This document shows positions 8,369-18,320 of a DNA stretch of 64,000 nucleotides, piece after piece (positions within the stretch are counted from its first letter, which is position 1; each line of letters begins with the position of its first letter). Made by a program: the position numbers and the translations under genes. Below the pieces are notes generated by a model. It searched no databases, was not told the DNA's origin, and saw only the letters and a list, made by a program, of their open reading frames with translations. This DNA is from Pedobacter rhodius (lineage in GTDB: Bacteria > Bacteroidota > Bacteroidia > Sphingobacteriales > Sphingobacteriaceae): the NCBI RefSeq assembly GCF_027213645.1, contig NZ_JAPWGL010000002.1:496001-560000 (forward strand), given 5' to 3'.

Positions 8369-10588
8369 ATGAAATTAAAATTATACCTGTTAGCCGCAGT
8401 ACTGGCATTTACTTTTCTAAGCGCTGAAGCACAAACCTATCTTGCATCATCAAATGCGCTTATTGAAAGGGTTTTACCCAAACAACACCATTTATTTTTA
8501 ACAGAAAGTATCGGGACGGAAAACGGCAAGGATGTTTTCGAAATTGAGGGCAAAAACCAAAAAATTATTTTAAGAGGCAGTAGCGGAGTAGCACTTGCTT
8601 CGGCTTTTTATCATTACCTGACTGAATATGCACATTGCCAGATTACCTGGAATGGCACCAATTTAAAATTACCGGCAAAATTGCCGATAATAGAAACTAA
8701 AGTCAGGAGAAATACACCCTACGAATATCGCTACTACCTCAATTACTGCACTTTTAATTACAGTATGAGCTGGTGGGATTGGCCGAGATGGGAAAAAGAA
8801 ATCGATTGGATGGCCCTCCATGGCATTAATATGCCGCTGGCCATAACGGGTGAAGAATATACCTGGTATCTTTTGTATAAGGAAATGGGCTTTACCGATA
8901 ATGACTTAAAAGATTTTTTCACGGGCCCTGCTTATTTCTCCTGGTTCTGGATGGGTAATATCGATGGATGGGGCGGTCCGCTCCCGCTCAGCTGGATGAA
9001 AAGTCACTTCGAACTGCAAAAGAAAATATTGGCCAGGCAGCGGTCGCTTGGCATGAAGCCCGTACTTCCGGCTTTTACCGGGCATGTGCCTGCAGCTTTC
9101 AAAAAGAAATTCCCGAATGCGAAGCTTAAAGCCACCAACTGGACAAATGGATTTGCAGACACCTATATCCTGGATTCTGAAGATCCGATGTTTGCAGTAA
9201 TCGGGAAAAAATTCCTTCAAAAACAAACTGAATTATTGGGTACCGATCACCTTTATTCAGCCGATACCTTTAACGAAAATGAACCGCCTTCATCAGACCC
9301 TGATTTTTTAAGTAAATTAAGCGCCAGGGTTTACGACGGGATGCGTCAGGCCGATCCTGAAGCAATCTGGGTAATGCAGGGATGGCTTTTCTACAGTGAC
9401 CGTAAATTTTGGAAAGAACCTCAAACAGAAGCACTTTTAAAAGCCGTTCCAAACGATAAGATGATTTTGCTGGATTTAGCAACAGAAATTGAACCGGTTT
9501 GGAAACGTACCGAAGGTTTTTATGGAAAACCATGGATATGGAACATGCTTCATAATTTTGGCGGAAATACGAATTTATTCGGGAGAATGGATGTAGTTGC
9601 CACTGCGCCTGCAGAAGCATTGAATCATCCGCAAAGCGGTAAAATGAAGGGCATTGGACTGACCATGGAGGGCATTGAGCAAAACCCCGTTTTATACGAA
9701 TTGATGATGGCGAATGTATGGCAGTCGAAACCTGTAAATCTCGATGTTTGGTTACCACAATTTGTGCTTAACCGCTACGGCAATAAAAATCAAAATGCTT
9801 TAAAAGCATGGAATATCTTAAGAAAAACGGTTTATACTGTCCCTGCAGACAAATACATCCGAGATGGTGCAGAATCAATAATACAGGCCCGGCCTACATT
9901 CGATTCGCTTAGCCGCTGGGCTAAAACGACTTTAAATTACAAGCAGGAAGACTTACTTCCGGCATGGGACGAACTGATAAAAGCAGCACCTTTCTGCCAG
10001 AATAGCGAAGGTTTTCAATATGACGTTGTAGATGTTACCCGCCAGGTACTGGCAAACTTTGCATTACCAATTCAAAGAAAATTTGTTTCCGCTTACAGGA
10101 GAAAAGATTTGGTTGCATTTAAAGCCGAAAGCGAAAAATTTCTTCAACTTATTGATGATATGGACAAGTTGCTTGCTACAAGGAAAGATTTTATGTTAGG
10201 TCCATGGGTGGCAGATGCGAGGGCCTGGGGCACAAATCCTGAAGAAAAAGCCCGTTATGAAATGAATGCAAAAGATTTGATAACCCTTTGGGGTGATGCA
10301 AAAAATCCGCTGAATGAATATGCCTGCAGGCAATGGAGCGGATTATTAAGTGATTTCTACAAACCCAGGTGGCAGCTTTTCTTTTCAGGTATTCAGGAAA
10401 ATTTAATTCATCAAAAAGAGTTTAACCTGAATACATTTAACGGGGATATCAGCGCATGGGAATGGAAATGGGTCAATCAAAGAAAAGATTATCCGACAAA
10501 ACCCGTTGGCAATCCGGTAAATACGGCAAAAGAAATGCATAAAAAATATCGTGCGCTAATTGAAAGCTACGCGGATAAATTAAACTAA
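8369..10588 (+). CDS. GH89 alpha-N-acetylglucosaminidase (NAGLU family)
   Basis: This 739-residue exported enzyme has a signal peptide (cleavage after AEAQ, about residue 22). Order: small N-terminal domain (about 25-115), (beta/alpha)8 catalytic domain (about 120-460), then an all-helical C-terminal domain. The two family catalytic glutamates are clear: E303 in ADTFNENEPP (human NAGLU has ADTFNEMQPP) and E434 in LTMEGIEQNPVLYELM. The family hydrolyses terminal alpha-linked GlcNAc with retention, for example in heparan, gastric mucin, and GlcNAc-alpha on uronic acid or inositol glycolipids. Its start follows the acetyltransferase stop by one base, which implies translational coupling. No sulfatase, uronyl hydrolase or heparinase is nearby, so heparan is an unlikely substrate. 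Confidence 0.95.
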   Translation: MKLKLYLLAAVLAFTFLSAEAQTYLASSNALIERVLPKQHHLFLTESIGTENGKDVFEIEGKNQKIILRGSSGVALASAFYHYLTEYAHCQITWNGTNLKLPAKLPIIETKVRRNTPYEYRYYLNYCTFNYSMSWWDWPRWEKEIDWMALHGINMPLAITGEEYTWYLLYKEMGFTDNDLKDFFTGPAYFSWFWMGNIDGWGGPLPLSWMKSHFELQKKILARQRSLGMKPVLPAFTGHVPAAFKKKFPNAKLKATNWTNGFADTYILDSEDPMFAVIGKKFLQKQTELLGTDHLYSADTFNENEPPSSDPDFLSKLSARVYDGMRQADPEAIWVMQGWLFYSDRKFWKEPQTEALLKAVPNDKMILLDLATEIEPVWKRTEGFYGKPWIWNMLHNFGGNTNLFGRMDVVATAPAEALNHPQSGKMKGIGLTMEGIEQNPVLYELMMANVWQSKPVNLDVWLPQFVLNRYGNKNQNALKAWNILRKTVYTVPADKYIRDGAESIIQARPTFDSLSRWAKTTLNYKQEDLLPAWDELIKAAPFCQNSEGFQYDVVDVTRQVLANFALPIQRKFVSAYRRKDLVAFKAESEKFLQLIDDMDKLLATRKDFMLGPWVADARAWGTNPEEKARYEMNAKDLITLWGDAKNPLNEYACRQWSGLLSDFYKPRWQLFFSGIQENLIHQKEFNLNTFNGDISAWEWKWVNQRKDYPTKPVGNPVNTAKEMHKKYRALIESYADKLN

Positions 10589-10605
10589 TTTTTAACACAT
10601 AAACT

Positions 10606-12126
10606 ATGAGACTTCTTAGCTACCTGCTTATATTATTACTATCCGCTTTTAATGCATCTGCTCAAACCAAAACCTTTAACATCATCGATTTTGGCGCAAA
10701 AGCCGGTTTGGGTTACTTAAATACTAAAAACATTCAAAACGCGATCGACGCCGCTGCAAAAAATGGTGGGCGGGTAATTATCCCTGACGGGCAATTTGTT
10801 ACCGGGCCTATTGAAATCAAATCGGGTGTTGAATTGTACCTGCATGAGGGTGCAGAACTGTTAGGGAGTGTAAACAGGTTAGACTATGGACAGAAAAATG
10901 CGCAGGCATTAATTTATGCAAAAAAACAACATTCGATTGCCATCAATGGTAATGGAATAATTAACGGAAGAGGCCGTGAAGTGGTTAAAAATTTATTAAC
11001 GCTCCTGCACCGGGGCACTTTGCAGGATGACACCTGGAAAGTCAAGCGTCCTTCTGAAAGCAACAGACCACGATTAATCGCTTTCACCGATTGTGAAGAC
11101 ATTTCTGTGAAAAACGTTAAGCTTAAAAACAGCGCGGGTTGGGTGCAGGATTTTGTTAGGTGTAACCGGTTAAATATCGACAGTGTCACCGTTGAAAGTA
11201 CCGAATACTGGAATAATGACGGTATTGATATTGTAAACAGTAAAAATGTTCGCATCACAAACTGTAATGTTGATGCCGCCGACGACGGTATTTGCCTGAA
11301 ATCAGAAGGCGGAATTTCAGGCACTTGTGAAAATGTATATGTAGAAAATTGCATAATCCGATCAAGTGCAAGTGGCTTCAAACTTGGCACCGGCTCCTAT
11401 GGTGGTTTTAAAAATATAAAAGTTAGAAACATAACCGTTTATAATACTTACCGTTCAGCAATTGCATTGGAGGCTGTCGACGGAGGGTTTATTGAAGACG
11501 TTGATATAGAAGGTGTTGTTGCAAAATACACCGGAAATGCAATTTTTATCCGCCTGGGCCACAGAAATAAGACAGATAAATACAGCAGCATCAAAAACAT
11601 TCGCATCGCAAACCTCAAGGCAGATATACCTAATACAAAGCCCGATGCAGGCTATCCGATCGAAGGACCATTGCCAAAGGTACCTCCGCATAACTTAATT
11701 CCGTCATCCATTACCGGAATACCAGGGCACCTGGTTGAAAATGTATTGCTGGAGGATATTGAAATCACTTATGGTGGTGGTGCATCAAAGGAAATAGCAA
11801 ATATTCCTGTCGATCAGCTGGATAAGGTAACTGAAAATGAATCCGGATATCCTGAATTCAGCATGTTCGGCGAGTTACCTGCATGGGGATTTTACGTTCG
11901 GCACGCTAAAGGAATCTCTTTTAAAAATGTAAAATTAAGTTATAAAGAAAGTGATTTCAGACCATCCGTTATTTTTGATGATGTAAAAGCCATAGCTTTA
12001 GATGGGTTAAAAATTGATAAATCTGAACATCCGAATGTTATTGTCTTGAAAAACACCAGCGAGGTGTCCATAAAGAACACAAAATTGCCTTTCAATAAAA
12101 AAGAATCGATAAAAGAACTACCATAA
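10606..12126 (+). CDS. GH28 family glycosidase (polygalacturonase-like)
   Basis: This 506-residue exported right-handed beta-helix has a signal peptide ending near NASAQ. An N-terminal pectate-lyase-like start, FNIIDFGAKAG...NTKNIQNAIDAAAKNGG, is followed by stacked helix rungs. The GH28 catalytic aspartates are visible: D205 (WNNDGIDI) and D226-D227 (AADDGICLKS), followed by SGFKLGTGSYGG. GH28 enzymes invert alpha-linked galacturonic acid (pectin, rhamnogalacturonan). In this context it may remove an alpha-linked uronic acid from a complex glycan, which is inference. It lies 17 bases after GH89 and 22 before GH92. Confidence 0.9.
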   Translation: MRLLSYLLILLLSAFNASAQTKTFNIIDFGAKAGLGYLNTKNIQNAIDAAAKNGGRVIIPDGQFVTGPIEIKSGVELYLHEGAELLGSVNRLDYGQKNAQALIYAKKQHSIAINGNGIINGRGREVVKNLLTLLHRGTLQDDTWKVKRPSESNRPRLIAFTDCEDISVKNVKLKNSAGWVQDFVRCNRLNIDSVTVESTEYWNNDGIDIVNSKNVRITNCNVDAADDGICLKSEGGISGTCENVYVENCIIRSSASGFKLGTGSYGGFKNIKVRNITVYNTYRSAIALEAVDGGFIEDVDIEGVVAKYTGNAIFIRLGHRNKTDKYSSIKNIRIANLKADIPNTKPDAGYPIEGPLPKVPPHNLIPSSITGIPGHLVENVLLEDIEITYGGGASKEIANIPVDQLDKVTENESGYPEFSMFGELPAWGFYVRHAKGISFKNVKLSYKESDFRPSVIFDDVKAIALDGLKIDKSEHPNVIVLKNTSEVSIKNTKLPFNKKESIKELP

Positions 12127-12148
12127 TTAATAGACTGAAGAAATTACC

Positions 12149-14440
12149 ATGCATTTATTTACCTTAAAAAAAATGGCAAAAAAATATAGTTCAGTATATA
12201 AAAAGTACTTATTTCTGGTGTTTGCAATACTGAATTTCAGTTCCGTATATGCACAGCAATCAGCATTAATAAAATATGTCCAGCCATTTTCAGGCACTTC
12301 TGCCAGTACCACAATGGCAAGCCAGCACATAGAAGACAAAACCGAACGCCTGGCCAATACCATTCCGGCTGTAGCACCGCCTTTTAGCATGACCCAGTGG
12401 ACACCACAAACGCAGTTAACAGAAACCAAATGCCTGGCACCGTACTATTACAACAATAAAAAGATTTACGGCTTCAGGGCAAGTCACTGGATAAGTGGTT
12501 CCTGCACACAGGATTATGGCAGTTTCACCATTATGCCGATTTCGGGCAAACTTAAAACCATTTCTACTGATTATGCTGAAGATTATGTACATGAAAATGA
12601 AGCCGCTACCCCATCCTATTACCGCCTGAATTTTAACAGGTATAAATTACAAATTGAATTGAGCTCAACACTTAGGTGTGGCGTAATGAGGATTACTGCG
12701 ATGAAGACGGACAGCATTTATCTCCTGGTAAGCCCAAACAGCGATGAAAACAAAGGCTACATTCACATAGATAAGGCGAAAGGTGAAATTTCCGGTTACA
12801 ATCCCGTTCACAGGATTTACCAGGGATGGGGTGAAGCTGCAGGGTTTAGCGGTTATTTTTTTATCCGGATAAAAAAAGTGTTTAATACCGGTGGCGTGTA
12901 CAGTGAGGGAAATGTTTCAGAAAATCATACCATTAGTAATCAAAAAAACATCGGTGCATTTGCTGGTTTTAAACTACAAAAAGGCGAACAAATCCTAATC
13001 TATTCAGGCACTTCTTTCACCAGTATTGATGCAGCGAAACGCAACCTCGAAAGTGAAATAAAAAACGATACTTTTGAAACCGTTCTGGCTAAAACAAATG
13101 CCGTCTGGGAAAAATCATTATCGCAAATAAAGGTTTCTGATTTGAATGAAAAGAAGAAAAAAATCTTTTATACAGCACTTTACCATGCGCAGCAGCATCC
13201 CCGGCTATTTAATGATGCGGATGGCTCATATCCACAATTTGCAGGTAATTATCAAAGCAAAAAAATCAGCAAAGGCAATTATTATGATGATTTTTCGATG
13301 TGGGATATTTATCGCGCACAACTTCCGCTAATCGAATTATTAAAACCCGATTTAGCAAATTCATTTGCAAATTCATTGGTTTTAAAAGGTCAGCAAGGTG
13401 GTTGGTTACCGATTTTCCCTTGCTGGAACAGTTATACCGCAGCGATGATCGGTGATCATGCGACAGCCTTTCTCGCTTCAGCTTACAATAAGGGAATCAG
13501 GGATTTTGATGTAAAAGAGGCCTATCGCCTGATGAGGCAAAATGCGTTTCAAATGCCCGATTCAGCAGATTATTTAAATGGTAAAGGCCGACGCGGAATT
13601 AATAGTTACCTTAAATATGGTTACATCCCTATGGAAGACAGCATCCCAAATGCATTTCATAAAAAAGAACAGGTTAGCAGAACCTTAGAATATGCTTACG
13701 ATGATTATGCATTGGCAACGATAGCAAAAGATTTAGGTAAAAAAGACGACTATAACCAATTAATTAAGCGATCGTTAAATTATAAAAACATATTCGACCC
13801 GCAAGTTGGGATGGTTAGAGGAAAGTTTAAAAATGGCAATTGGTATAAACCTTTTTATCCCGATCACCGTGAACCTTACATTACCGAGGGTACACCTCGG
13901 CAATACACTTTTTATGTACCACATGATATGCCTGGCCTCATAAAACTAATGGGTGGAAGTAAAAATCTTGAAAATGAACTGGATTCTTTGTTTGATAAGA
14001 AAGAATACTGGCATGGAAATGAACCGGGTCATCAGATTCCATTTTTATACAATTACACCGCATCTCCATGGAAAACACAAATGCAGGTTAACCGTATTTT
14101 GAATGAAGAATATGACGAGGGTAAAGGCGGGTTAAGCGGCAATGATGATGCCGGACAAATGTCGGCCTGGTATGTTTTTGCTTCGCTGGGCTTTTATCCG
14201 GTTGATCCCGTTTCGGGGAATTATCAGTTAACAAGTCCTTCATTTAAGCAAAGTACCATTTCATTTAATAATGGAAATAAATTAAATATCAGGACAATCA
14301 AAAGCAGCAATAATTCTATTTATATTTCTAAAATCACTTTAAACGGAAAAACTTTTAGCGGAACTTACATTAGCCATAATGATTTGATTAAAGGTGGTGA
14401 AATGGTTTTTTACCTGACTGAAAAACCGAAAAACAAGTAG
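12149..14440 (+). CDS. GH92 alpha-mannosidase (divergent subgroup)
   Basis: This 763-residue exported GH92 enzyme belongs to a Ca2+-dependent, inverting exo-alpha-mannosidase family. A second in-frame ATG at 12173 gives the more typical signal peptide MAKKYSSVYKKYLFLVFAI and may be the real start. The catalytic acid is E625 (WHGNEPGHQ) and the base region is D666-D667 (SGNDDAGQMSAWY). Unlike the second GH92 at 29792-32077, the N-terminal substrate loop reads WISGSCTQDYGSF rather than FSGTGHSDLGDF, so linkage preference probably differs. As last gene of the unit it would remove alpha-mannose from the same glycan that GH89 and the phosphatase handle. Confidence 0.9.
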   Translation: MHLFTLKKMAKKYSSVYKKYLFLVFAILNFSSVYAQQSALIKYVQPFSGTSASTTMASQHIEDKTERLANTIPAVAPPFSMTQWTPQTQLTETKCLAPYYYNNKKIYGFRASHWISGSCTQDYGSFTIMPISGKLKTISTDYAEDYVHENEAATPSYYRLNFNRYKLQIELSSTLRCGVMRITAMKTDSIYLLVSPNSDENKGYIHIDKAKGEISGYNPVHRIYQGWGEAAGFSGYFFIRIKKVFNTGGVYSEGNVSENHTISNQKNIGAFAGFKLQKGEQILIYSGTSFTSIDAAKRNLESEIKNDTFETVLAKTNAVWEKSLSQIKVSDLNEKKKKIFYTALYHAQQHPRLFNDADGSYPQFAGNYQSKKISKGNYYDDFSMWDIYRAQLPLIELLKPDLANSFANSLVLKGQQGGWLPIFPCWNSYTAAMIGDHATAFLASAYNKGIRDFDVKEAYRLMRQNAFQMPDSADYLNGKGRRGINSYLKYGYIPMEDSIPNAFHKKEQVSRTLEYAYDDYALATIAKDLGKKDDYNQLIKRSLNYKNIFDPQVGMVRGKFKNGNWYKPFYPDHREPYITEGTPRQYTFYVPHDMPGLIKLMGGSKNLENELDSLFDKKEYWHGNEPGHQIPFLYNYTASPWKTQMQVNRILNEEYDEGKGGLSGNDDAGQMSAWYVFASLGFYPVDPVSGNYQLTSPSFKQSTISFNNGNKLNIRTIKSSNNSIYISKITLNGKTFSGTYISHNDLIKGGEMVFYLTEKPKNK

Positions 14441-14476
14441 TACTAATTTCGGAGTTATCGTCATTTCTAAATGATT

Positions 14477-14538
14477 GGGAATCTTAAAGCAATGGATTTC
14501 ATCTTTCTCTTGCTTTAAGATTCCCGCCTACGCGGGAA
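14477..14538. repeat. Palindromic intergenic repeat (REP-like), with nested hairpins
   Basis: GGGAATCTTAAAGCA (14477-14491) and its exact reverse complement (14511-14525) form a 15-bp stem with a 19-base loop. TTCCCGC/GCGGGAA (14521-14527 and 14532-14538) forms a second stem with a 4-base loop. The motif AAGATTCCCGC...GCGnGAAnGACG recurs in other gaps of this window, marking a dispersed family. It may also act as a terminator after GH92, although no T-tract follows. Confidence 0.7.
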
Positions 14539-14603
14539 AGACGGACTGAGAGAGACGGATTGAGAAAGTCAACGAGTATGCCTCGGCAAGTCGCCTCAGC
14601 AAG

Positions 14604-14638
14604 TCGTCATTCCCAAATGATTGGGAATCTTAAAGCAG
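14604..14638. repeat. Second copy of the TGATTGGGAATCTTAAAGC repeat
   Basis: The segment beginning CGTCATTCCCAAATGATTGGG and continuing through AATCTTAAAGCAGTGG repeats the segment at about 14459-14495 with only a few changes. Within it TTCCCAAATGATTGGGAA is itself an inverted repeat. It belongs to the same dispersed family. Confidence 0.6.
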
Positions 14639-14696
14639 TGGTCACGAGTAGCTAAAAAAGAACCACACAAACGGGAGGATAACATTTTAATTAAAT

Positions 14697-14721
14697 AATA
14701 ATCGTATAAATGACGTTTATT
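14697..14721. promoter_or_regulatory. Palindromic regulatory motif A (copy 2), upstream of the GH51 operon
   Basis: AATAATCGT at 14697-14705, ATAAATG as spacer, ACGTTTATT at 14713-14721. Both arms and the 7-base spacing are identical to copy 1 at 105-129. It ends 50 bases before the GH51 ATG, close to where a promoter must lie, which suggests common control of the two units. Confidence 0.6.
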
Positions 14722-14771
14722 ATTTTAAAATTTTTATTTTTACTACACGATTCTTTCCAAATATTATCATT

Positions 14772-16772
14772 ATGAAACCAAATAACACTCCAAATAGTGT
14801 ATTTTACGCCCTCATTATCTGCATTTTAACCGGCATAAGTGCTTTCAATTCCCATGCTCAAACGGCAAAAATAATTACCATAAATACAGATAACTCAATT
14901 GCTAAAGTACAACCGAATATGTGGGGTGTATTTTTTGAAGACATTAATTTTGGCGCCGATGGCGGCGTTTACGCCGAATTATTAAAAAACAGATCTTTCG
15001 AGTTTGCCAAACCATTAATGGGCTGGACAGTGCAGCGACCAAAAGCAAACGAAGGCGAACTACTGGTGGTAAACCGTAAGGAAGAAAATACAACCAATCC
15101 GAGGTACATTCAGGTTAATACCGAAAAAGGAAACTTTGGCCTAAGCAATGAAGGCTTTAAAGGGATTGGCGTAAAGAAGGGGCTTCGTTATGATTTCTCG
15201 GTTATGTACCGCCAGAAAGCGCCAGGCATAAAGCTGCGTCTGCAATTAATATCATCCGATAATAAAATTATTGGAGAAGGAAGTTTAGCCCCGGAAACTT
15301 CAGGAAACGAGTGGAAAAAACAATCTGCAAGCTTTACAGCTAAAGAAACGGATGCTAAAGCAAAATTTACCATACTATTTGATGGAAAGGGACAAATCGA
15401 TTTAGACATGATATCGTTGTTTCCCGGCGATACCTGGAAAAACCGTCCGCAAGGCTTACGTGCAGACATGGTTAAAATGCTTGCCGATATGAAACCTGGC
15501 TTTATACGCTTCCCGGGTGGCTGCATTGTTGAAGGAACTGACCTGGCAAACCGGTACCAGTGGAAAAAAACCATTGGCCCGATTGAAAACAGGCAATTGA
15601 TTATGAACCGCTGGAATGTAGAATTTGCCCATCGCCCCGCACCTGATTATTACCAAAGTTTCGGATTGGGTTTTTTCGAATATTTTCAACTGGCAGAAGA
15701 CATTGGTTCTGATGCGCTTCCGATCTTAAACTGCGGGATGGCCTGCCAGTTCAACACCGGAGAAGTTGCAGCTTTAGATGAGCTTGATCCATACGTTCAG
15801 GATGCGCTTGACCTGATTGAATTTGCAAATGGTGATACCAATACCAAATGGGGGAAAATGCGGGCCGACTTAGGACACCCAAAACCTTTTAATTTAAAAA
15901 TGATGGGCATCGGAAACGAAAACTGGGGTCCGCAATATTTAGAACGACTGGCCATTTTCACTAAATCAATAAAAGCTAAATATCCTGATTTTAAACTCAT
16001 AAACAGTTCAGGGACGGATCCGGAAGGCGATAGATTTAACTTATTAAACACATCACTTAGAAATTCGAAAGCCGACCTTATCGACGAACATTATTATCGT
16101 CCTGCAGATTGGTTCCTTAAAAATGCCGGCCGTTATGACGATTATCCACGAGATGGTTCGAAAGTTTTTGTTGGCGAATATGCGGTTCATGCCGATAGAA
16201 ATGTAATTGGAAGCAATAGAAACAACTGGCAAAGTGCTTTGGCAGCTGCTTCGCTCATGACCGGGCTGGAGCGAAACGCAGATGTGGTTCAAATGGCATC
16301 TTACGCACCGCTTTTTGCCCATATAGATGCCTGGCAATGGGCCCCGGATATGATTTGGGTAGATAACCTGAACACCTACGGAACACCCGATTACTATGTT
16401 CAAAAACTTTTTTCAACCAACAAAGGTACAGATGTAATTGCAGCAAAACTTGACGGCAAAAATATAACCGGTCAGGATGGCTTGTATGCCTCAGCCGTAA
16501 CTGATAAAATTTCAAAAGAGATTATCATTAAAATCTCCAATACGACAGACAAAGCACAAAACATTGATTTCAATTTAGCTGGCAAGCGGAGTTTAAAAAC
16601 GAAAGGCTTTGTAGACGAACTTTCGAGTTCTAATCTAAATCAGCTGAATTCTTTTGAAAATCCTGACGCGATAAGTCCAAAAAGAAATCCCATTATCATT
16701 AAAAATAAAAAACTGGCGCTTACCTTAAAGCCCTACTCTTTCAGCGTAATTAAAATCCCGTTTACCAAATAA
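14772..16772 (+). CDS. GH51 alpha-L-arabinofuranosidase with CBM-like insert
   Basis: This 666-residue exported retaining arabinofuranosidase has a signal peptide ending near NSHAQ. An N-terminal strand (NMWGVFFEDINFGADGGVYAELLKNRSFE) typical of GH51 is followed by a jelly-roll, CBM4_9-like segment (about 75-215), a (beta/alpha)8 domain and a C-terminal beta-domain. The acid/base is E383 (IGNENWGP) and the nucleophile E469 (FVGEYAVHA). It would release terminal arabinofuranose from arabinan or arabinogalactan side chains. The next GH51 gene follows with no gap. Confidence 0.93.
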   Translation: MKPNNTPNSVFYALIICILTGISAFNSHAQTAKIITINTDNSIAKVQPNMWGVFFEDINFGADGGVYAELLKNRSFEFAKPLMGWTVQRPKANEGELLVVNRKEENTTNPRYIQVNTEKGNFGLSNEGFKGIGVKKGLRYDFSVMYRQKAPGIKLRLQLISSDNKIIGEGSLAPETSGNEWKKQSASFTAKETDAKAKFTILFDGKGQIDLDMISLFPGDTWKNRPQGLRADMVKMLADMKPGFIRFPGGCIVEGTDLANRYQWKKTIGPIENRQLIMNRWNVEFAHRPAPDYYQSFGLGFFEYFQLAEDIGSDALPILNCGMACQFNTGEVAALDELDPYVQDALDLIEFANGDTNTKWGKMRADLGHPKPFNLKMMGIGNENWGPQYLERLAIFTKSIKAKYPDFKLINSSGTDPEGDRFNLLNTSLRNSKADLIDEHYYRPADWFLKNAGRYDDYPRDGSKVFVGEYAVHADRNVIGSNRNNWQSALAAASLMTGLERNADVVQMASYAPLFAHIDAWQWAPDMIWVDNLNTYGTPDYYVQKLFSTNKGTDVIAAKLDGKNITGQDGLYASAVTDKISKEIIIKISNTTDKAQNIDFNLAGKRSLKTKGFVDELSSSNLNQLNSFENPDAISPKRNPIIIKNKKLALTLKPYSFSVIKIPFTK

Positions 16773-16778
16773 ATGTTT

Positions 16779-18317
16779 ATGAAAAAAATATGGCTATTCG
16801 TTGGCGCTATATGCTTAACGATTCAAACAAATGCGCAAACCGAGGCAAAATTAACAGTTAAACAAGCTGGTGAGCAGGTAATTAGCAAACATATATACGG
16901 GCATTTTTCTGAACACCTTGGCCGATGTATTTATGATGGTTTCTGGGTTGATGAAAATTCTTCAATTCCTAATAAAGGCCGGATCAGGCTCGATGTAGTT
17001 GATGCACTAAAAAAAATAAACATACCAAACCTGCGTTGGCCGGGCGGTTGCTTTGCCGATGAATACCACTGGAGAGATGGTATAGGCCCGAGAAACCAGC
17101 GACCTAAAATGGTGAACACCAACTGGGGCGGCGTTACGGAAGACAATAGTTTCGGCACACATGAATTTCTGGAACTTTGTAATATGCTAAAATGCGAACC
17201 CTACGTTGCAGGTAACGTTGGTAGTGGTACCGTTGAGGAAATGGCCAAATGGGTTGAATACCTAAACTTTGATGGCGTTAGTCCGATGGCAACCATTCGT
17301 GCGCAAAACGGCCGGGAAAAACCCTGGAAAGTTACTTTCTGGGGCGTTGGAAACGAGAGCTGGGGATGTGGCGGCCATATGACGGCTGATTACTATACCG
17401 ATTTGTATAAAAGGTATGCTACCTACGCCAGGGATTATGCCGGTGCGCCTTTAAAAAGAATTGCCAGCGGCGCAAATGCAGATGATTACAACTGGACAGA
17501 AACCTGTATGAAAAATATTGGCTCGAGAATGTGGGGACTTACGTTGCATTATTACACAATACCAACAGGCAACTGGAAGGCAAAAGGCTCCGCAACACAA
17601 TTCGATGAGGAACAATATTTCAGCACCATGAAAAACTGCTTAAAAATGGAAGAACTCGTAACAAAACATTCGGCCATAATGGATAAGTACGATCCAAAGA
17701 AAAAAGTCGCCCTTGTAGTAGATGAATGGGGTATTTGGACAGATGTAGAACCCGGAACAAATCCAGGTTTCCTTTACCAGCAGAGCAGCCTCCGGGATGC
17801 ACTTATCGCCGGTACAACCTTAAATATTTTCAATAACCATTCCGACAGGGTAAAAATGGCTAATCTCGCGCAAACGGTAAACGTATTGCAGGCACTTGTT
17901 TTAACTGAAAAAGACAAAATGGTCTTAACCCCTACTTATCACATTTTCGATTTATATAAAGTTCACCAGGATGCCAAATACCTGCCGATAACATTTGCCA
18001 GTCCTGAATACACGGTTGGAAATGATAAAATTCCGGCGCTGAATGTATCCGCTTCTCAGGATTCTACTGGCGCTATTCACATTTCATTAGTAAATTTAGA
18101 CCCTAAAAATAAAATTTCATTAAGTACAGATTTAGAAGGTTTAAAGTGGAAAACAGTAACTGGTCAGATATTGACATCTTCGAAACTTACAGATATAAAT
18201 ACCTTTTCCAGCCCGGATAAAATTCATAATTCAAAGTTTTCTGGCGCAAAAAAATCAGGCAATCTGCTAAAAGTAGAATTACCATCACAATCCGTTGTTG
18301 TACTGGAATTAAAATAA
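16779..18317 (+). CDS. GH51 alpha-L-arabinofuranosidase, compact form
   Basis: This is a second, shorter GH51 enzyme without the carbohydrate-binding insert. Translation could begin at ATG 16773, touching the previous stop, but ATG 16779 gives the standard signal peptide [20 protein letters not shown] and 512 residues, and is preferred. The family start [17 protein letters not shown] and the motif [19 protein letters not shown] are present. From the 16779 start the acid/base is E193 ([10 protein letters not shown]) and the nucleophile E316 (VDEWGIW). Two GH51 forms side by side suggest different arabinofuranosyl linkages in one substrate. Confidence 0.93.
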   Translation: MKKIWLFVGAICLTIQTNAQTEAKLTVKQAGEQVISKHIYGHFSEHLGRCIYDGFWVDENSSIPNKGRIRLDVVDALKKINIPNLRWPGGCFADEYHWRDGIGPRNQRPKMVNTNWGGVTEDNSFGTHEFLELCNMLKCEPYVAGNVGSGTVEEMAKWVEYLNFDGVSPMATIRAQNGREKPWKVTFWGVGNESWGCGGHMTADYYTDLYKRYATYARDYAGAPLKRIASGANADDYNWTETCMKNIGSRMWGLTLHYYTIPTGNWKAKGSATQFDEEQYFSTMKNCLKMEELVTKHSAIMDKYDPKKKVALVVDEWGIWTDVEPGTNPGFLYQQSSLRDALIAGTTLNIFNNHSDRVKMANLAQTVNVLQALVLTEKDKMVLTPTYHIFDLYKVHQDAKYLPITFASPEYTVGNDKIPALNVSASQDSTGAIHISLVNLDPKNKISLSTDLEGLKWKTVTGQILTSSKLTDINTFSSPDKIHNSKFSGAKKSGNLLKVELPSQSVVVLELK

Positions 18318-18320
18318 AAC

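Larger units (their letters stand above)
14441..14771. other. Intergenic region with palindromic repeats and motif A
   Basis: No gene is seen. The first 200 bases are built from members of a dispersed palindromic repeat family (annotated separately). The last 75 bases contain motif A and an AT-rich promoter region for the GH51 unit. Confidence 0.7.

Noticed and set aside
9270-9758. Long antisense ORF inside the GH89 gene
   Set aside because: It is a shadow frame opposite a clear enzyme gene, without start signals or recognisable domains. Other antisense frames were rejected for the same reason.
7147-10588. Heparan sulfate degradation as the role of HGSNAT-like + GH89
   Set aside because: No heparin lyase, GH88 or sulfatase is present anywhere in the window, and MIOX, GH28 and GH51 do not fit heparan.
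14477-14638. CRISPR array suggested by repeated palindromes
   Set aside because: Only two imperfect repeats, irregular spacing and no cas genes; they match the dispersed intergenic repeat family.
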